A DNA stretch of 64,000 nucleotides, from assembly GCF_014138435.1 (NCBI RefSeq), contig NZ_JACJIM010000004.1, positions 310,001 through 374,000 of the forward strand, written 5' to 3'. Source of the DNA: Methylobacterium fujisawaense. GTDB lineage: Bacteria > Pseudomonadota > Alphaproteobacteria > Rhizobiales > Beijerinckiaceae. The notes beneath the pieces were generated by a model that had not been told where the DNA came from, did not search any database, and was given only the letters and a program-made list of their open reading frames with translations. Made by a program: the position numbers and the translations under genes. Shown here piece by piece: positions 54,923 through 63,952 of this stretch; position 1 is the stretch's first letter; the number at the start of each line of letters is the position of its first letter.

Positions 54923-55264
54923 TCAGACGATGTGCAACGCCTGAGCGGCTGCCGCCGGCGATACGCCGCGACGGATCAAGCGCCGCGTCCGCGCCCGTTG
55001 ATCGCGTTCGGCACTGAGGGCGGCTCCGGCCGCCCGATATCCCTCGAGCCACAGTTCCGCCCAGGCATACTGCATCGCCATCACGAGCAATGCGGCATTC
55101 TCGGCCTGCCGCAGGCTCAGCCGCAGGCCCTCATCCGCCAGGCGGCCCACCTCCCCGTACATCATTGCCAACTCCGCGTCCGAAGACGGCCGGCAGCGCC
55201 GCGACGGGCCGCCCGCCCACGCGCCCAGAGACCGGGCGCGGATGGCTCTGTACACGTCCTGCAC
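54923..55264 (-). CDS. Hypothetical helical protein
   Basis: 113 residues from GTG 55264. The second half is clearly protein-like and helical (ELAMMYGEVGRLADEGLRLSL, then NAALLVMAMQYAWAELWLEGYR) and ends with a basic RTRRLIRRG segment. No domain recognised. An open frame continues upstream to 55609 but is arginine-rich with no such pattern, so the shorter form is preferred. Confidence 0.5.
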   Translation of the reverse strand: MQDVYRAIRARSLGAWAGGPSRRCRPSSDAELAMMYGEVGRLADEGLRLSLRQAENAALLVMAMQYAWAELWLEGYRAAGAALSAERDQRARTRRLIRRGVSPAAAAQALHIV

Positions 55265-55671
55265 GGCGTCATCGCGGCATCGAGCGCCTGCCCGCGGGTG
55301 CGGGCGGGATCGGCCGAATCGTGAAGCGCGTCGATGAGCTCCCGATGGCCCTGCGGGCCTGTGCGAGGCCGGTCCCGGCGAAGGCGCGCGTCCGGGTCGG
55401 ACCCGCCTGGCGACGCATCCCCGCCCGGGCGGGCCGGCCGCACGAGCACGGAGGTCCAGGGATCGACCGTACCGTGCAACGACCGGTCGGATCTCGGTTT
55501 CGCGTCTCACGGGCGAATCCCGTGCGTCGGTGGGCCGATGATGGCCTGCCGCTCCGTGTTGAGGGCCCGCCCCGCGCGGAACGACGCGACGGGGCCCCGT
55601 GTCTCTCACGATGGCGGGAGGCGCGATGCGGGACGCGCCTCTATATGGGAGGTGAGAGCAGGGAGAGAGAC
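55265..55671. other. Non-coding stretch between two small genes
   Basis: 407 bases. Frames in this stretch look like chance open frames. I see no promoter, repeat or structured RNA beyond weak GC-rich inverted bases. Confidence 0.4.
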
Positions 55672-55863
55672 GTGTTCACCGTCAAGGGGATTGATCCGTC
55701 CGGGCGCGTCATGACGTTCGCCTGCGGGACTGACGAGCAAGCCATGGAGAAGACCTGGGAACTGGCCCGGCGCGGCTTCCGCGAGATCACGGTCGCCGAC
55801 CCGAAGGGCAAGGAACTGTCCGCGGCCGCCTTCGAGCGCTCTCTGAACATCGATTGGGACTGA
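55672..55863 (+). CDS. Small hypothetical protein
   Basis: 63 residues from GTG 55672 with a GGGAGAG site just upstream; an in-frame ATG at 55645 would add nine residues. The pattern VKGIDPSGRVMTFACGTDEQAM and ITVADPKGKELS gives a short beta-alpha-beta look. No domain recognised. No signal or membrane helix. Confidence 0.55.
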   Translation: MFTVKGIDPSGRVMTFACGTDEQAMEKTWELARRGFREITVADPKGKELSAAAFERSLNIDWD

Positions 55864-55975
55864 TGCGAGCCGGCTCCACGGTGCCCCGGCGCGCCGACCG
55901 GCGCGATGATCCGATGCGAAGGGCCACTTCGGGCCGCGCGGCCTCGCTGTTGGGCGGACCGGCCTTCGGCCGCCT

Positions 55976-56275
55976 TCAGGCCCGCTCCAGCTCGTGAAGC
56001 ATCGTCCAGCCGCCCGACCGAGCCGTCTCGGGGACGTCCGCGGTCGCCCCGATCTCGTCCGCCTTGCGCCAGATGGCCTGGCAGACGAGGATCTCGTTGC
56101 TCGCGTCGATACTGAGGATGAAGCGATCCGGCACGATCTCGGTGTCCGGAAGCGCGATCCGCACGCCGCCGGCCGATCGATCGTAGACGATGCAGGGCAG
56201 GCTTCGATGCTCGTCTACTGAGATGCTGCCGGTCTCGTTCAGGATCGTGCGCGGAGCGCTGCGTCGTTCGAACAT
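55976..56275 (-). CDS. PilZ-domain protein
   Basis: 99 residues. MFERRSAPR opens a PilZ domain (the RxxxR c-di-GMP site), followed by CIVYDRSAGGVRIALP (the D/NxSxxG motif). PilZ proteins bind c-di-GMP, so it could read the signal made by the GGDEF proteins at 13642 and 60584. ATG 56275 is the usual PilZ start; a GTG at 56314 would add 13 residues. Confidence 0.85.
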   Translation of the reverse strand: MFERRSAPRTILNETGSISVDEHRSLPCIVYDRSAGGVRIALPDTEIVPDRFILSIDASNEILVCQAIWRKADEIGATADVPETARSGGWTMLHELERA

Positions 56276-56528
56276 CACCGCCTCGACAAACCTCTGTCCG
56301 ACAGGATCGGACACCCGGGTTCAGACAGGGTTTGCGAAATGCATCGAATTGTCGGGATGCCCGCCGAACTGTGAATTCAGCGGGCTTCGGGCGCGGTGCG
56401 ATTGGGCGACCGCGTGGCCTGTGCCGCGCCGGCCGCCCAGTAGAAAGGGGGCGATGAAGCCGTGACCGGCGGGTCGGCCTCGTCTGCGCCGCACCGGTCG
56501 CGGCTTGCGTATCGATCCGGTGCCGGTC

Positions 56529-56711
56529 CTAGCCGGTGACGACCTCGACGAGGGTGGTGAGAAAGCCCAGGGCGACCGCGCCGATGCCGCTCATGAAGGC
56601 GACATCCCACCCGGCGAATTCCTTCGACTGGGGCGCGCGCATGAAGGCGAACAGCGTGACGGCAGCCCCGCATAGGACGAGGGCGAGGGCCAGATAGAGC
56701 GGTCGGGACAT
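56529..56711 (-). CDS. Small two-helix membrane protein
   Basis: 60 residues, two hydrophobic segments (about 3-22 and 40-58) around a short polar loop (RAPQSKEFAGWD). ATG 56711. No family recognised. The 260-base stretch upstream includes three copies of ATCTGTTC. Confidence 0.5.
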   Translation of the reverse strand: MSRPLYLALALVLCGAAVTLFAFMRAPQSKEFAGWDVAFMSGIGAVALGFLTTLVEVVTG

Positions 56712-56971
56712 GGCGTTTCCTTCTCCGCCGGTCTCGCGGCCCTTGGGGCTCTTGTACGGACGAGTGCGACCGGCTTGATCTGTTCAGTTTCATCCGTCGT
56801 CAAAACATGACAGACGAAGAACGGGCGAACAAGATCATAATCTGTTCTGCATTGCGGAACATAAAGTCGGTCTGCCGCCCTCATCTGTTCTGGGCGCGGG
56901 CCTCGTGGAAGATCTGTCGCGAGGGCTGTCGATGTCGTGGGGGCTGAGCGCAGGGCCGGCCCCCAGCGGGC

Positions 56972-57346
56972 TCAGTCGATGAAGACGCGGACGCCGTCTG
57001 TATTCAGGATCTCGCGTTGGTCGGCGCACCATTGCTCCGCACCCACCGCGGCGATCTCCTCCGCGACGCGCCGGCCTTCCGCGGCGATGACGGTCTGCGC
57101 CTGCCGGTGGCCGAGGGAAACGTCGAGTGCCCGGCGGACCGTGCGGGACAGGCCCTCGGAGACCGCATCATCGACGGTGTAGAACTTGCGGCAGTAAAGA
57201 ACGATGCCGGCTTGCGCGCCGACGATCCGCACAAGACCCGCGATCGTCTCGGTGCGCGTGGCGTCCTTCGGGTCTTCGGCCGCCGCAGCCGCGGCGGGCA
57301 GGACGGCCGCGGCCAGTAACGCGGGGAGCAGAAGAGCACGAGTCAT
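56972..57346 (-). CDS. Exported hypothetical protein with two cysteines
   Basis: 124 residues: signal peptide (about 1-22, ending AAAAAAE) and a helical mature part with cysteines in VLYCRKFY and QWCADQRE, which could pair. C-terminus ends with ILNTDGVRVFID. No family recognised. ATG 57346 follows an AAGG site. Spacing to neighbours (more than 120 bases) suggests its own promoter. Confidence 0.65.
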   Translation of the reverse strand: MTRALLLPALLAAAVLPAAAAAAEDPKDATRTETIAGLVRIVGAQAGIVLYCRKFYTVDDAVSEGLSRTVRRALDVSLGHRQAQTVIAAEGRRVAEEIAAVGAEQWCADQREILNTDGVRVFID

Positions 57347-57472
57347 CCAAAGGCCTTCCTTCGGTCCGGGACCGGACCACGCCTCTGGAACGCCGCAGCG
57401 GGCGGACAGTGCCCGCGCATCCGCGCGGCCCTGTGGGCTCGTTTCGCGGGCGCACCCGCGAGAGCCCGTCGC

Positions 57473-57730
57473 TCACTTCCGGGCGGCCATCATGTCATGG
57501 GTCAGGACGGTCAGCTTGCCGATCAGGTTGCTGATGTCGGAGCCCTTGCAGGACCATTGCGTGCCGATCGCCTCGCCGTCCGCCGAGACGGAGACCACCG
57601 CCACCGAGCGCAAACGGCCCTCGCGGGCCAGCGCCAGCTGATCCTGCAACACGGCGATGATCGACGCGGTGTCCTCGTCCGCGACCGCGGGCGCGATATG
57701 CGCCGGGAACGGCACGACCGAACTCGTCAT
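57473..57730 (-). CDS. Small hypothetical protein
   Basis: 85 residues from ATG 57730 (ATG 57748 would add six). The pattern LQDQLALAREGRLRSVAVVSVSADGEAIGTQWSC and a C-terminal helix (DISNLIGKLTVLTHDMM) suggests a real globular protein; the phrase VPFPAH at the start is common in small alphaproteobacterial proteins. No domain recognised. Confidence 0.6.
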   Translation of the reverse strand: MTSSVVPFPAHIAPAVADEDTASIIAVLQDQLALAREGRLRSVAVVSVSADGEAIGTQWSCKGSDISNLIGKLTVLTHDMMAARK

Positions 57731-57987
57731 CGTCTGCTCTCGCTTCATCTCGCCGAACCCCTCGGTAACATCCCTGGGCTCCGGCGTGCGCATCAGCTTT
57801 GTGCAGAGTGTGGCAGCTTGTCCGTGTCCTGCGATGTCTTGGAGGCGTGTGGCGGTGATGCAACGGTTTCGGTGCGTTCCGGCGGCCAAAGGCTGCGGGC
57901 CGTTCCGGCCGCAGGGGCGCGATGCGCGTGGCTCCACGGAGCGTTGCGGGGGCGCCCCGCACGGGGCACCCCCGGAGATGTCCGCCT

Positions 57988-58455
57988 TCAGGCTGCCTTG
58001 CGGCCCTTGCGCTCACGCTCGGCCATGGCGCCGGGCTGGCCCAGGCCGATCGCCTTGGCGAGGGCGGAGCGCTGCTCGGCGTAGCTCGGGGCGACCATCG
58101 GGTAGTCGGCCGGAAGGCCGTAGCGGTCCCGGTAGCTGCGCGGATCGAGGCCGTGGCTGGTCAGGTGACGCTTCAGCGTCTTGTAGGTCTTGCCGTCGAT
58201 GAAGCTGACGATCCCGTCCTGCCGGACCGACTTGCGGATCTGGGCCGCGCTCGGCTTCTCGATATCGGCCTGGGGCGCCGCCCCGGTCTCCGGCGTCAGG
58301 GTCCCGGCGACGAGCCCGCTGATCGCGCCGTGCACCCGCGCGATCAGGGCCGGCAGCTCCGAGGCCGGAACCGGATTGTTCGACACGTAGGCGGCGACGA
58401 TGTCGCCCGCCAGCTCGATGAAATTCGAGTTGGGCCCTGTGGTTTCCTCTGTCAC
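57988..58455 (-). CDS. MucR/Ros-family regulator lacking the zinc cysteine
   Basis: 155 residues. A helical N-terminal oligomerisation part (FIELAGDIVAAYVSNN, about 12-27) and a DNA-binding part (about 85-135) with SFIDGKTYKTLKRHL and YPMVAPSYAEQRSALAKAIGL. In zinc-binding MucR the first motif is C-L-E-D-G; here the Cys is Ser, so the zinc site is incomplete, like the Cys-less relatives known in Mesorhizobium. MucR proteins are global repressors of envelope, exopolysaccharide and motility genes. Starts GTG 58455. Confidence 0.9.
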   Translation of the reverse strand: MTEETTGPNSNFIELAGDIVAAYVSNNPVPASELPALIARVHGAISGLVAGTLTPETGAAPQADIEKPSAAQIRKSVRQDGIVSFIDGKTYKTLKRHLTSHGLDPRSYRDRYGLPADYPMVAPSYAEQRSALAKAIGLGQPGAMAERERKGRKAA

Positions 58456-58774
58456 TGCAAGATTCCTGATGTGCCCCTCACGAGGGATCTGCTACTTTTG
58501 AGCGCTGAATGCAAGTTACAAAAGCGTTTGGCGCGGGGCATCCTGCGGATGACTGGCGTGCGCGCGGCGGACAGCTGGAAGGTAGATCTGGCAATCGGCG
58601 ATGGAGAACTTTCTTGCGCGGCCCGGCGAAGCCTATCGACTGCGGTAGTGTTTCCACTCTGCGGAACGACCAGAAGGCGAGTCTCGCGGCTTCGGAGCTT
58701 GCGCGTCTCTGTCGGCCGGGGGCTGCATTGTCTTCTGCGGTGACGCGGCGGCCGGGGCGTGGCATGGCGCGGCC
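58456..58774. other. Non-coding stretch upstream of the MucR gene
   Basis: 319 bases. An inverted pair CTTTTG (58495-58500) and CAAAAG (58519-58524) lies about 40 bases before the MucR start; MucR proteins often bind AT-rich sites in their own promoter, so it may be an operator. Nothing else recognised. Confidence 0.4.
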
Positions 58775-58981
58775 ATGCTGATGCTCGTGCTTCTCATCGC
58801 CCTGCTGGCCGTCGTGGTCGTGATGATCGTCCTCCGGCGGTGGACCGGGCGCCTCGCTTCGCTCGCGACGCTGCTGGCCGGAGCGATCGCGGTTCTGTGG
58901 CTCGCCGAGGTCGGACTGCTTCCGGGCACCCAGGGGCCGCTGACGGCGCAACGCCCCCTCGTTCCGGGGCTCGACCGGTAA
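58775..58981 (+). CDS. Small membrane protein
   Basis: 68 residues with two hydrophobic segments (about 1-20 MLMLVLLIALLAVVVVMIVL and about 28-48) separated by RRWTGR. ATG 58775 (ATG 58781 two codons on). No family recognised. The basic loop between helices would lie in the cytoplasm. Confidence 0.55.
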   Translation: MLMLVLLIALLAVVVVMIVLRRWTGRLASLATLLAGAIAVLWLAEVGLLPGTQGPLTAQRPLVPGLDR

Positions 58982-59015
58982 CGGTCCGGTAAGCGTGCCG
59001 GCGCGAGCATGGGCC

Positions 59016-59201
59016 ATGCCCACGCTCTCCGCCCCGCGCCTGCTCACGTTCCTGGTGTCGGCCGTGTTGATCGGCCTTGCCGTCGCCAGCCTGTACACGC
59101 GCATCCCCATGGTCGGTAAAACGGTCGTGGCGCACCGGCAATGGTTCTTCATCGGTGCCTACGTCCTGCTCGCCCTTGGGGTGACCACACGCAGCCTGTA
59201 G
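59016..59201 (+). CDS. Small membrane protein
   Basis: 61 residues with two hydrophobic segments (about 8-27 and about 42-58). ATG 59016 is preferred over an earlier in-frame start (58995) because the extra residues are basic without pattern. No family recognised. The adjacent 58775 gene is also a two-helix membrane protein on the same strand. Confidence 0.55.
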   Translation: MPTLSAPRLLTFLVSAVLIGLAVASLYTRIPMVGKTVVAHRQWFFIGAYVLLALGVTTRSL

Positions 59202-59251
59202 GCGAGCGAGCCGTCGGCCTCGCGATCGCCGGCTGCGCCGAGGAGACCGGA

Positions 59252-59506
59252 ATGACCCTGAGGACCACCTTCCTCGTGCAGCCGTTCGAGCTGCATCGGA
59301 AACGCCTGCGGCCCGCCCGTCAGGAGCCCGCCCAGAGCGAGTTCGGCGCCCTCAAGAAGGCGGAGGCGCTGGCCGCCCGCATGCCGGGCGCGGCGGCCCT
59401 CAAGATCGTCGCGGACGACGAGACCGGAGAACTGGAAGGCGTGACGATCCTCGGCCAGTTCGGGGAGGTTCCGGACGATTTTGCCGAGACTCTTCTGGGG
59501 AACTGA
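59252..59506 (+). CDS. Small hypothetical protein
   Basis: 84 residues: basic first half (ELHRKRLRPARQEPAQSEFGAL) and a second half with beta-strand-like KIVADDETGELEGVTILGQFGEVP. ATG 59252 is preceded by GAGGAGA, a good ribosome site. No domain recognised; protein-like composition supports it as a gene. Confidence 0.65.
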   Translation: MTLRTTFLVQPFELHRKRLRPARQEPAQSEFGALKKAEALAARMPGAAALKIVADDETGELEGVTILGQFGEVPDDFAETLLGN

Positions 59507-59623
59507 TCCCGGCCGCGTCTCGGGATGCGACACGGAGGACCGCGCAGTGCGGCCCGCGGGAAACTACGTAGAAACACCGGCGGTCGATACCTGCGCGCTT
59601 CCGCGCTCGCTGAGCCCGCATCC

Positions 59624-59857
59624 GTGCCCCGCTATTTCATCGATCTCCACGACGGCGCCAACCTGATTCGCGATCGGGACGGCTTCGATCTGCCCGATCT
59701 TGCCGCGGCGCGGGCGAAGGCGGTTCGATTGCTGACCCGGGTCGCGCAGGGGCTGACCGATCCGGTGCAGCGGCAGGACTACGTCATCGCCGTGCGCGAC
59801 GAGCAGGGCGCGGTCCGCCTGCGGCTGCGCCTCTCCTACGATGTTGAAACCGGCTGA
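59624..59857 (+). CDS. DUF6894-like small protein
   Basis: 77 residues from GTG 59624. The opening VPRYFIDLHDGANLIRDRDG and the following LPDLAAARAKAVRLLTRV match DUF6894, a family of small proteins of unknown function frequent in Methylobacterium and relatives. The frame extends upstream, but the family starts here. Confidence 0.75.
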   Translation: MPRYFIDLHDGANLIRDRDGFDLPDLAAARAKAVRLLTRVAQGLTDPVQRQDYVIAVRDEQGAVRLRLRLSYDVETG

Positions 59858-59915
59858 CGGCGCGCCCTCCGGCGCGGTGTCGGAGGCCGGCACGGGTCCA
59901 AGACAGGGGCATCAC

Positions 59916-60341
59916 ATGCGACGTTCGACAGGTCCGGCCCGTGCCCTCGCGGCAGCGCTCATGCTTCTCGGCTCGGCCGGATGGGCGACGGCGCAGACCG
60001 CACCGCCCCCGCCGGCGGGCACGGCTTCGGCCACGGCCGACAACGCCGTGATGCTGACGGTCTTCCTGCGTCACGACCAATCGCGCCCGCTGGCGGACCT
60101 GAACGCGCAGCTCGCCCGGCAGGGATTCTACAAGGCCTTCCCGCCTCCGGGCATCGAGGTCGTCTCCTGGACCGTCGTCATGGGGATCGGGCAGATCATC
60201 GTGCTGCGGCTGCCCGCATCCCGCCTGCGCGAGGTCAACCGCGTCCTCGAGGACACGGCCTGGGGCGCGTATCGCACCGAGTTCTACCCGACCTACGATT
60301 ACAAGGCCGTGGGCCTCGGGGAGCACGAGAAGGCGCGCTGA
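59916..60341 (+). CDS. Exported conserved hypothetical protein
   Basis: 141 residues: signal peptide (about 1-28, ending WATAQ), then the pattern VFLRHDQSRPLADLNAQL, GFYKAFPPPGIEVVSWTVVMGIGQ and TAWGAYRTEFYPTYDY, which I recognise as a conserved protein of Hyphomicrobiales without known function. ATG 59916 gives the signal; an upstream frame to 59841 does not. Confidence 0.75.
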   Translation: MRRSTGPARALAAALMLLGSAGWATAQTAPPPPAGTASATADNAVMLTVFLRHDQSRPLADLNAQLARQGFYKAFPPPGIEVVSWTVVMGIGQIIVLRLPASRLREVNRVLEDTAWGAYRTEFYPTYDYKAVGLGEHEKAR

Positions 60342-60374
60342 GCGCCTCCCCGCCCGCAGATCCGGCGGCGCCGC

Positions 60375-60479
60375 TCAGACGAAATGCGCCGGCAGGGACA
60401 GGGCCTGCGCGTACAGGGTCAGCGCGATGGCGCCACCCGCCAGGGTGAGCGCCAGTGTGATGCGGTTGGTCCAGCTCAT
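60375..60479 (-). CDS. 34-residue single-helix membrane peptide
   Basis: ATG 60479 is preceded by GGAGGGAG at normal spacing. The peptide is MSWTNRITLALTLAGGAIALTLYAQALSL-like with one membrane helix and a short tail (34 residues in all). Its small size and strong ribosome site make it a good candidate short membrane protein. It is convergent with the exported protein gene at 59916-60341. No family recognised. Confidence 0.55.
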   Translation of the reverse strand: MSWTNRITLALTLAGGAIALTLYAQALSLPAHFV

Positions 60480-60583
60480 CGTCGATCTCCCTCCGGCTCG
60501 CGACTGTCTTCGCGGTATGGGGAAGAGATAAGCCCAAGCTTTCGCGGCGGGCGTGTTCCGCGGCACATCGGGGTGCGGCCGCC

Positions 60584-61600
60584 TCAGGCCGGGGCTCCGC
60601 GTCCGGTATCCGTCGGCCCGAGAATCAGCGCTTCGTCCCACAGGCACGGATGGCCGAGCCGCTTGGCCGTGTACATCGCCGCGTCGGCCCGCTCCGCCAG
60701 GGCCTGCGCCCGCGTGGCGTGCAGGGGCGCGCAGGCCACGCCGATCGCGGCGCCCACGCGGATCGGGGATCCCGCACCGAGATCGTAGGGGGCGGCGAGG
60801 CGCGCCTGGAGGTGCAGGGCGAAGCCCAGCGCCGGCGCCGGCGCCGCGTCGCCCAGGAGGATGGTGAACTCGTCGCCCCCGAGCCGCGCGGCGATGTCTG
60901 CCGCCCCCAACCCCTCCCGGAGGCGCTCGGCCAGCTGCCGCAGGAGCGCGTCGCCCATGGCGTGACCGTGACGGTCGTTGACCGGCTTGAAGCCGTCGAG
61001 GTCGATGGACAGCAAGGCGCAGGGCACGCCGTCGCGGCGCGCCAGGGCCCGGTCGAGCCGGGCCGCGAACAGGTAGCGGTTCGGCAATCCGGTCAGCGGG
61101 TCGTGGTGGGCCATGTAGCGCAGGAGCGACTCCGTCCGGCGGCGCTCGGTCACGTCCTCCCACAGGGCGGTCCAGCCGCCGCCGGCCTGCGGGTGCAGCG
61201 TGCGCGCGATCTGGCGCCCGTCCGGAAGCGTCTGCACCACCGCATCGGTCGTGCCCCGGGCGCGGAGCCGCCGGCACGCCGCCCAGAGCCCGTTCGGATC
61301 CCGGTCGGACGGGAGGGGCCCGGCCGCGCTCGCGGCATCGACCTCCCGAGCATGCAGGCCGGGCCGGATCCGGTTCGCGGCCGACCCGAAGAGGCGCCGG
61401 AACCCGTCGCTCATGAACAGCAGCCGGTCGGCGGCATCGAACACGCACAGGCCGTGCGGCAGGGAATCCAGGGCCCGGACCAAACCGGGTCCGAGGGTGC
61501 GTCCGCGGCCGAGGCCGTCCTGGCGCCGGCCACGGACAGCCCGAGGATAGCGCCGCGCCAGCTTCATCGCCGCCCTGCCCAACCGCGCCGTCATGGCCAT
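60584..61600 (-). CDS. PAS-GGDEF diguanylate cyclase
   Basis: 338 residues: a basic N-terminus, a PAS-like sensor region (about 40-155, LDSLPHGLCVFDAADRLLFMSDGF) and a GGDEF domain (about 165-320) with intact LGGDEF and HHDPLTGLPNRYLF. The inhibitory RxxD site is replaced by GAAD, so product feedback is probably absent. It should make c-di-GMP in response to the PAS signal. ATG 61600; ATG 61594 is two codons later. Confidence 0.88.
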   Translation of the reverse strand: MAMTARLGRAAMKLARRYPRAVRGRRQDGLGRGRTLGPGLVRALDSLPHGLCVFDAADRLLFMSDGFRRLFGSAANRIRPGLHAREVDAASAAGPLPSDRDPNGLWAACRRLRARGTTDAVVQTLPDGRQIARTLHPQAGGGWTALWEDVTERRRTESLLRYMAHHDPLTGLPNRYLFAARLDRALARRDGVPCALLSIDLDGFKPVNDRHGHAMGDALLRQLAERLREGLGAADIAARLGGDEFTILLGDAAPAPALGFALHLQARLAAPYDLGAGSPIRVGAAIGVACAPLHATRAQALAERADAAMYTAKRLGHPCLWDEALILGPTDTGRGAPA

Positions 61601-61924
61601 TCCCCCGATGCAACCCGACCACGTCGCGCGGCCGCCGGATCGAGCCGGCTCGGAAATTAATCCCTTGTCCTCATAGAATGGGATTCCTTTCGCCAACCTT
61701 GACGAAATCAATTCGCGTTCAACGATCCTTGGCGCGGTCGCGCCATCCGGAAGTTGAGACGGTCGCGTGGATGCGCCTCAAGACTGTCCAGAGCCCCGGA
61801 CGAGGTCCCGGCGCGCGGATGCCGGCCGTCGGCCAAGGCGGTTTCCGCGTCCGCCCGGCGGCGCAGGCCGGGCGGGTCGATCCGGCCGCCGCGCGATCCG
61901 CGCGGCGGCGCGATCACGGCGCGA
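61601..61924. other. Non-coding stretch between the GGDEF gene and thrS
   Basis: 324 bases. From 61650 to 61740 it is less GC-rich (AAATTAATCCCTTGTCC, CCTTGACGAAATCAATTC), the likely promoter of the GGDEF gene. The thrS end carries the hairpin at 61885-61909 and a direct repeat GCGATCACGG twice (61911-61930) that spans the thrS stop. Confidence 0.5.
61885..61909 (-). terminator. Candidate terminator of thrS
   Basis: GCCGCCGCGCG (61885-61895) pairs perfectly with CGCGCGGCGGC (61899-61909), loop of 3, 15 bases past the thrS stop. Very stable but with no T-run. Confidence 0.55.
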
Positions 61925-63952
61925 TCACGGGGCGTCGTGCACGCCGTGATGGCCGTCGAGGACGGTGTCGCTGGTCGGGACCGTCTCGGCCACCGCCTGG
62001 GCGCGGCGGATATCCGGGGCGGTCGCCTCCGCCACGAAGGCCGCCACGGCCTCGGTCAGAGGCAGGGTGCGGGTCTGCTGGCTGCCGAGCCGCCGGATCG
62101 AGACCGTCCGCTCCTCCGCCTCGCGCTTCCCGAGGGCGAGCAGGACCGGCACCTTGGCCAGCGAGTGCTCGCGGACCTTGTAGTTGATCTTCTCGTTGCG
62201 GAGATCCGCCTCGACCCGCAGGCCGGCCCGCTCCAGGGTCCGGATGACGTCCCGGGCGTAGGCGTCGGCCTCGCCGGTGATCGTCGCCACCACCACCTGC
62301 ACGGGCGCCAGCCAGAGCGGGAAATGCCCGGCGAAATGCTCGATCAGGATGCCGGTGAAGCGCTCCATCGAGCCGCAGATCGCCCGGTGGACCATGACGG
62401 GCGGCTTCCTCGCGCCGTCGGCGTCGATGTAGAAGGCGCCGAACCGCTCGGGCAGGTTGAAGTCCACCTGCGTGGTCCCGCATTGCCAGTCGCGGCCGAT
62501 GGCGTCGCGGAGCACGTACTCGAATTTGGGCCCGTAGAACGCGCCCTCCCCCGGGTTCACCGCGGTCTTGATCCGGCCGGCCGACTGCTCCTCGATCTGG
62601 GCCAGAACCCGGGTCATCACCTCCTCGGCATGGTCCCAGAGGGCGTCGGAGCCGACGCGCTTCTCGGGCCGGGTCGAGAGCTTCACGACGATCTGGTCGA
62701 AGCCGAAATCCGCGTAGGTCGAGAGGATCAGGTCGTTGATCTTCAGGCACTCGTCGGCGAGCTGGTCCTCGGTGCAGAACACGTGGGCGTCGTCCTGCGT
62801 GAAGCCGCGCACACGCATCAGCCCGTGCATGGCGCCCGACGGCTCGTAGCGGTGCACGATCCCGAACTCGGCCATGCGCAGGGGCAGGTCGCGGTAGGAT
62901 TTCAGGCCGTGCTTGAAGATCTGCACGTGGCCCGGGCAGTTCATCGGCTTGAGGGCGAACCAGCGCTTGTCCTCGGCCTCCTCGCCGGCCGACTGCGCGG
63001 CGAACATGTTCTCCCGGTACCAGCCCCAGTGGCCGGAGGTCTCCCACAGGGCCTTGTCGAGGATCTGCGGGGCGTTCACCTCGGCGTAGTCGCCGCGCAG
63101 GCGGCGGCGCATGTAGGCGATCAGCTCCTGGAAGATCGTCCAGCCCTTGGCGTGCCAGAAGACGACGCCCGGCCCCTCCTCCTGGAAGTGGAACAGGTCC
63201 ATCTCGCGGCCGAGGCGGCGGTGGTCGCGGCGCTCGGCCTCCTCCAGCCGGTGCAGGTAATCGTCGAGGTCGGCCTGGCTCGCCCAGGCCGTCCCGTAGA
63301 TGCGGGTCAGCATCGGGTTGTTCGAATCGCCCCGCCAGTAGGCGCCCGCGACCTTCATCAGCTTGAAGGCGGTGCCGACCTTGGCGGTCGAGGTCATGTG
63401 CGGGCCGCGGCAGAGGTCGAACCAGTCGCCCTGCCGGTAGATCTTCAGATCCTCGCCCGGCGGGATCGCGTCGACCAGCTCGACCTTGAAGCCCTCGCCC
63501 TTGCCGGCGAACAGGGCGCGCACGTCCTCGCGCGTCCAGACTTCCTTGGTGAAGGGAGCATCGCGCGCGATGATCTCGCGCATCTTCGCCTCGATCTTCG
63601 GGAAGTCCTCGGGCGTGAACGGGGTCTCGCGATGGAAGTCGTAGTAGAAGCCGTTCTCAATCACCGGGCCGATCGTGACCTGCGTCTCCGGCCAGAGCGC
63701 CTGCACCGCCTCGGCGAGCACGTGGGCGCAATCGTGTCGGATCAGCTCCAAGCTGCGCGGGTCGGTGCGGTCGAGGAACTCGATGCGGGCGTCGCCCGCG
63801 ATCGGGTCGTCGAGGTCGGCGACCGTGCCGTCGAGCGCCATGGCGACGGTGCGCTTAGCCAGCGACTTGGCGATGCCCTCGACCACGGCGCGGCCGGTGG
63901 TGCCGGCGGCGATCTCCCGGGTGTTGCCATCGGGGAAGGTGAGGATCGGCAT
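61925..63952 (-). CDS. thrS: Threonyl-tRNA synthetase
   Basis: 675 residues, complete. N-terminal TGS domain (about 1-65), editing domain (about 66-225, [11 protein letters not shown]), class II catalytic domain with MNCPGHV (zinc Cys), the [22 protein letters not shown] motif in two parts, and the [12 protein letters not shown] motif 3; an anticodon-binding domain follows. It charges tRNA-Thr. ATG 63952 gives the usual MPILTFPDG. The 48 bases upstream of it in the window hold no further gene. Confidence 0.97.
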   Translation of the reverse strand: MPILTFPDGNTREIAAGTTGRAVVEGIAKSLAKRTVAMALDGTVADLDDPIAGDARIEFLDRTDPRSLELIRHDCAHVLAEAVQALWPETQVTIGPVIENGFYYDFHRETPFTPEDFPKIEAKMREIIARDAPFTKEVWTREDVRALFAGKGEGFKVELVDAIPPGEDLKIYRQGDWFDLCRGPHMTSTAKVGTAFKLMKVAGAYWRGDSNNPMLTRIYGTAWASQADLDDYLHRLEEAERRDHRRLGREMDLFHFQEEGPGVVFWHAKGWTIFQELIAYMRRRLRGDYAEVNAPQILDKALWETSGHWGWYRENMFAAQSAGEEAEDKRWFALKPMNCPGHVQIFKHGLKSYRDLPLRMAEFGIVHRYEPSGAMHGLMRVRGFTQDDAHVFCTEDQLADECLKINDLILSTYADFGFDQIVVKLSTRPEKRVGSDALWDHAEEVMTRVLAQIEEQSAGRIKTAVNPGEGAFYGPKFEYVLRDAIGRDWQCGTTQVDFNLPERFGAFYIDADGARKPPVMVHRAICGSMERFTGILIEHFAGHFPLWLAPVQVVVATITGEADAYARDVIRTLERAGLRVEADLRNEKINYKVREHSLAKVPVLLALGKREAEERTVSIRRLGSQQTRTLPLTEAVAAFVAEATAPDIRRAQAVAETVPTSDTVLDGHHGVHDAP

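Noticed and set aside
54923-55609. Longer 228-residue version of the minus-strand gene at 54923.
   Set aside because: The added N-terminal part is arginine/proline-rich without structure; GTG 55264 fits the protein-like part.
53600-60500. Small-gene region as a prophage or genomic island.
   Set aside because: No integrase, phage structural gene, tRNA end or flanking direct repeat was seen.
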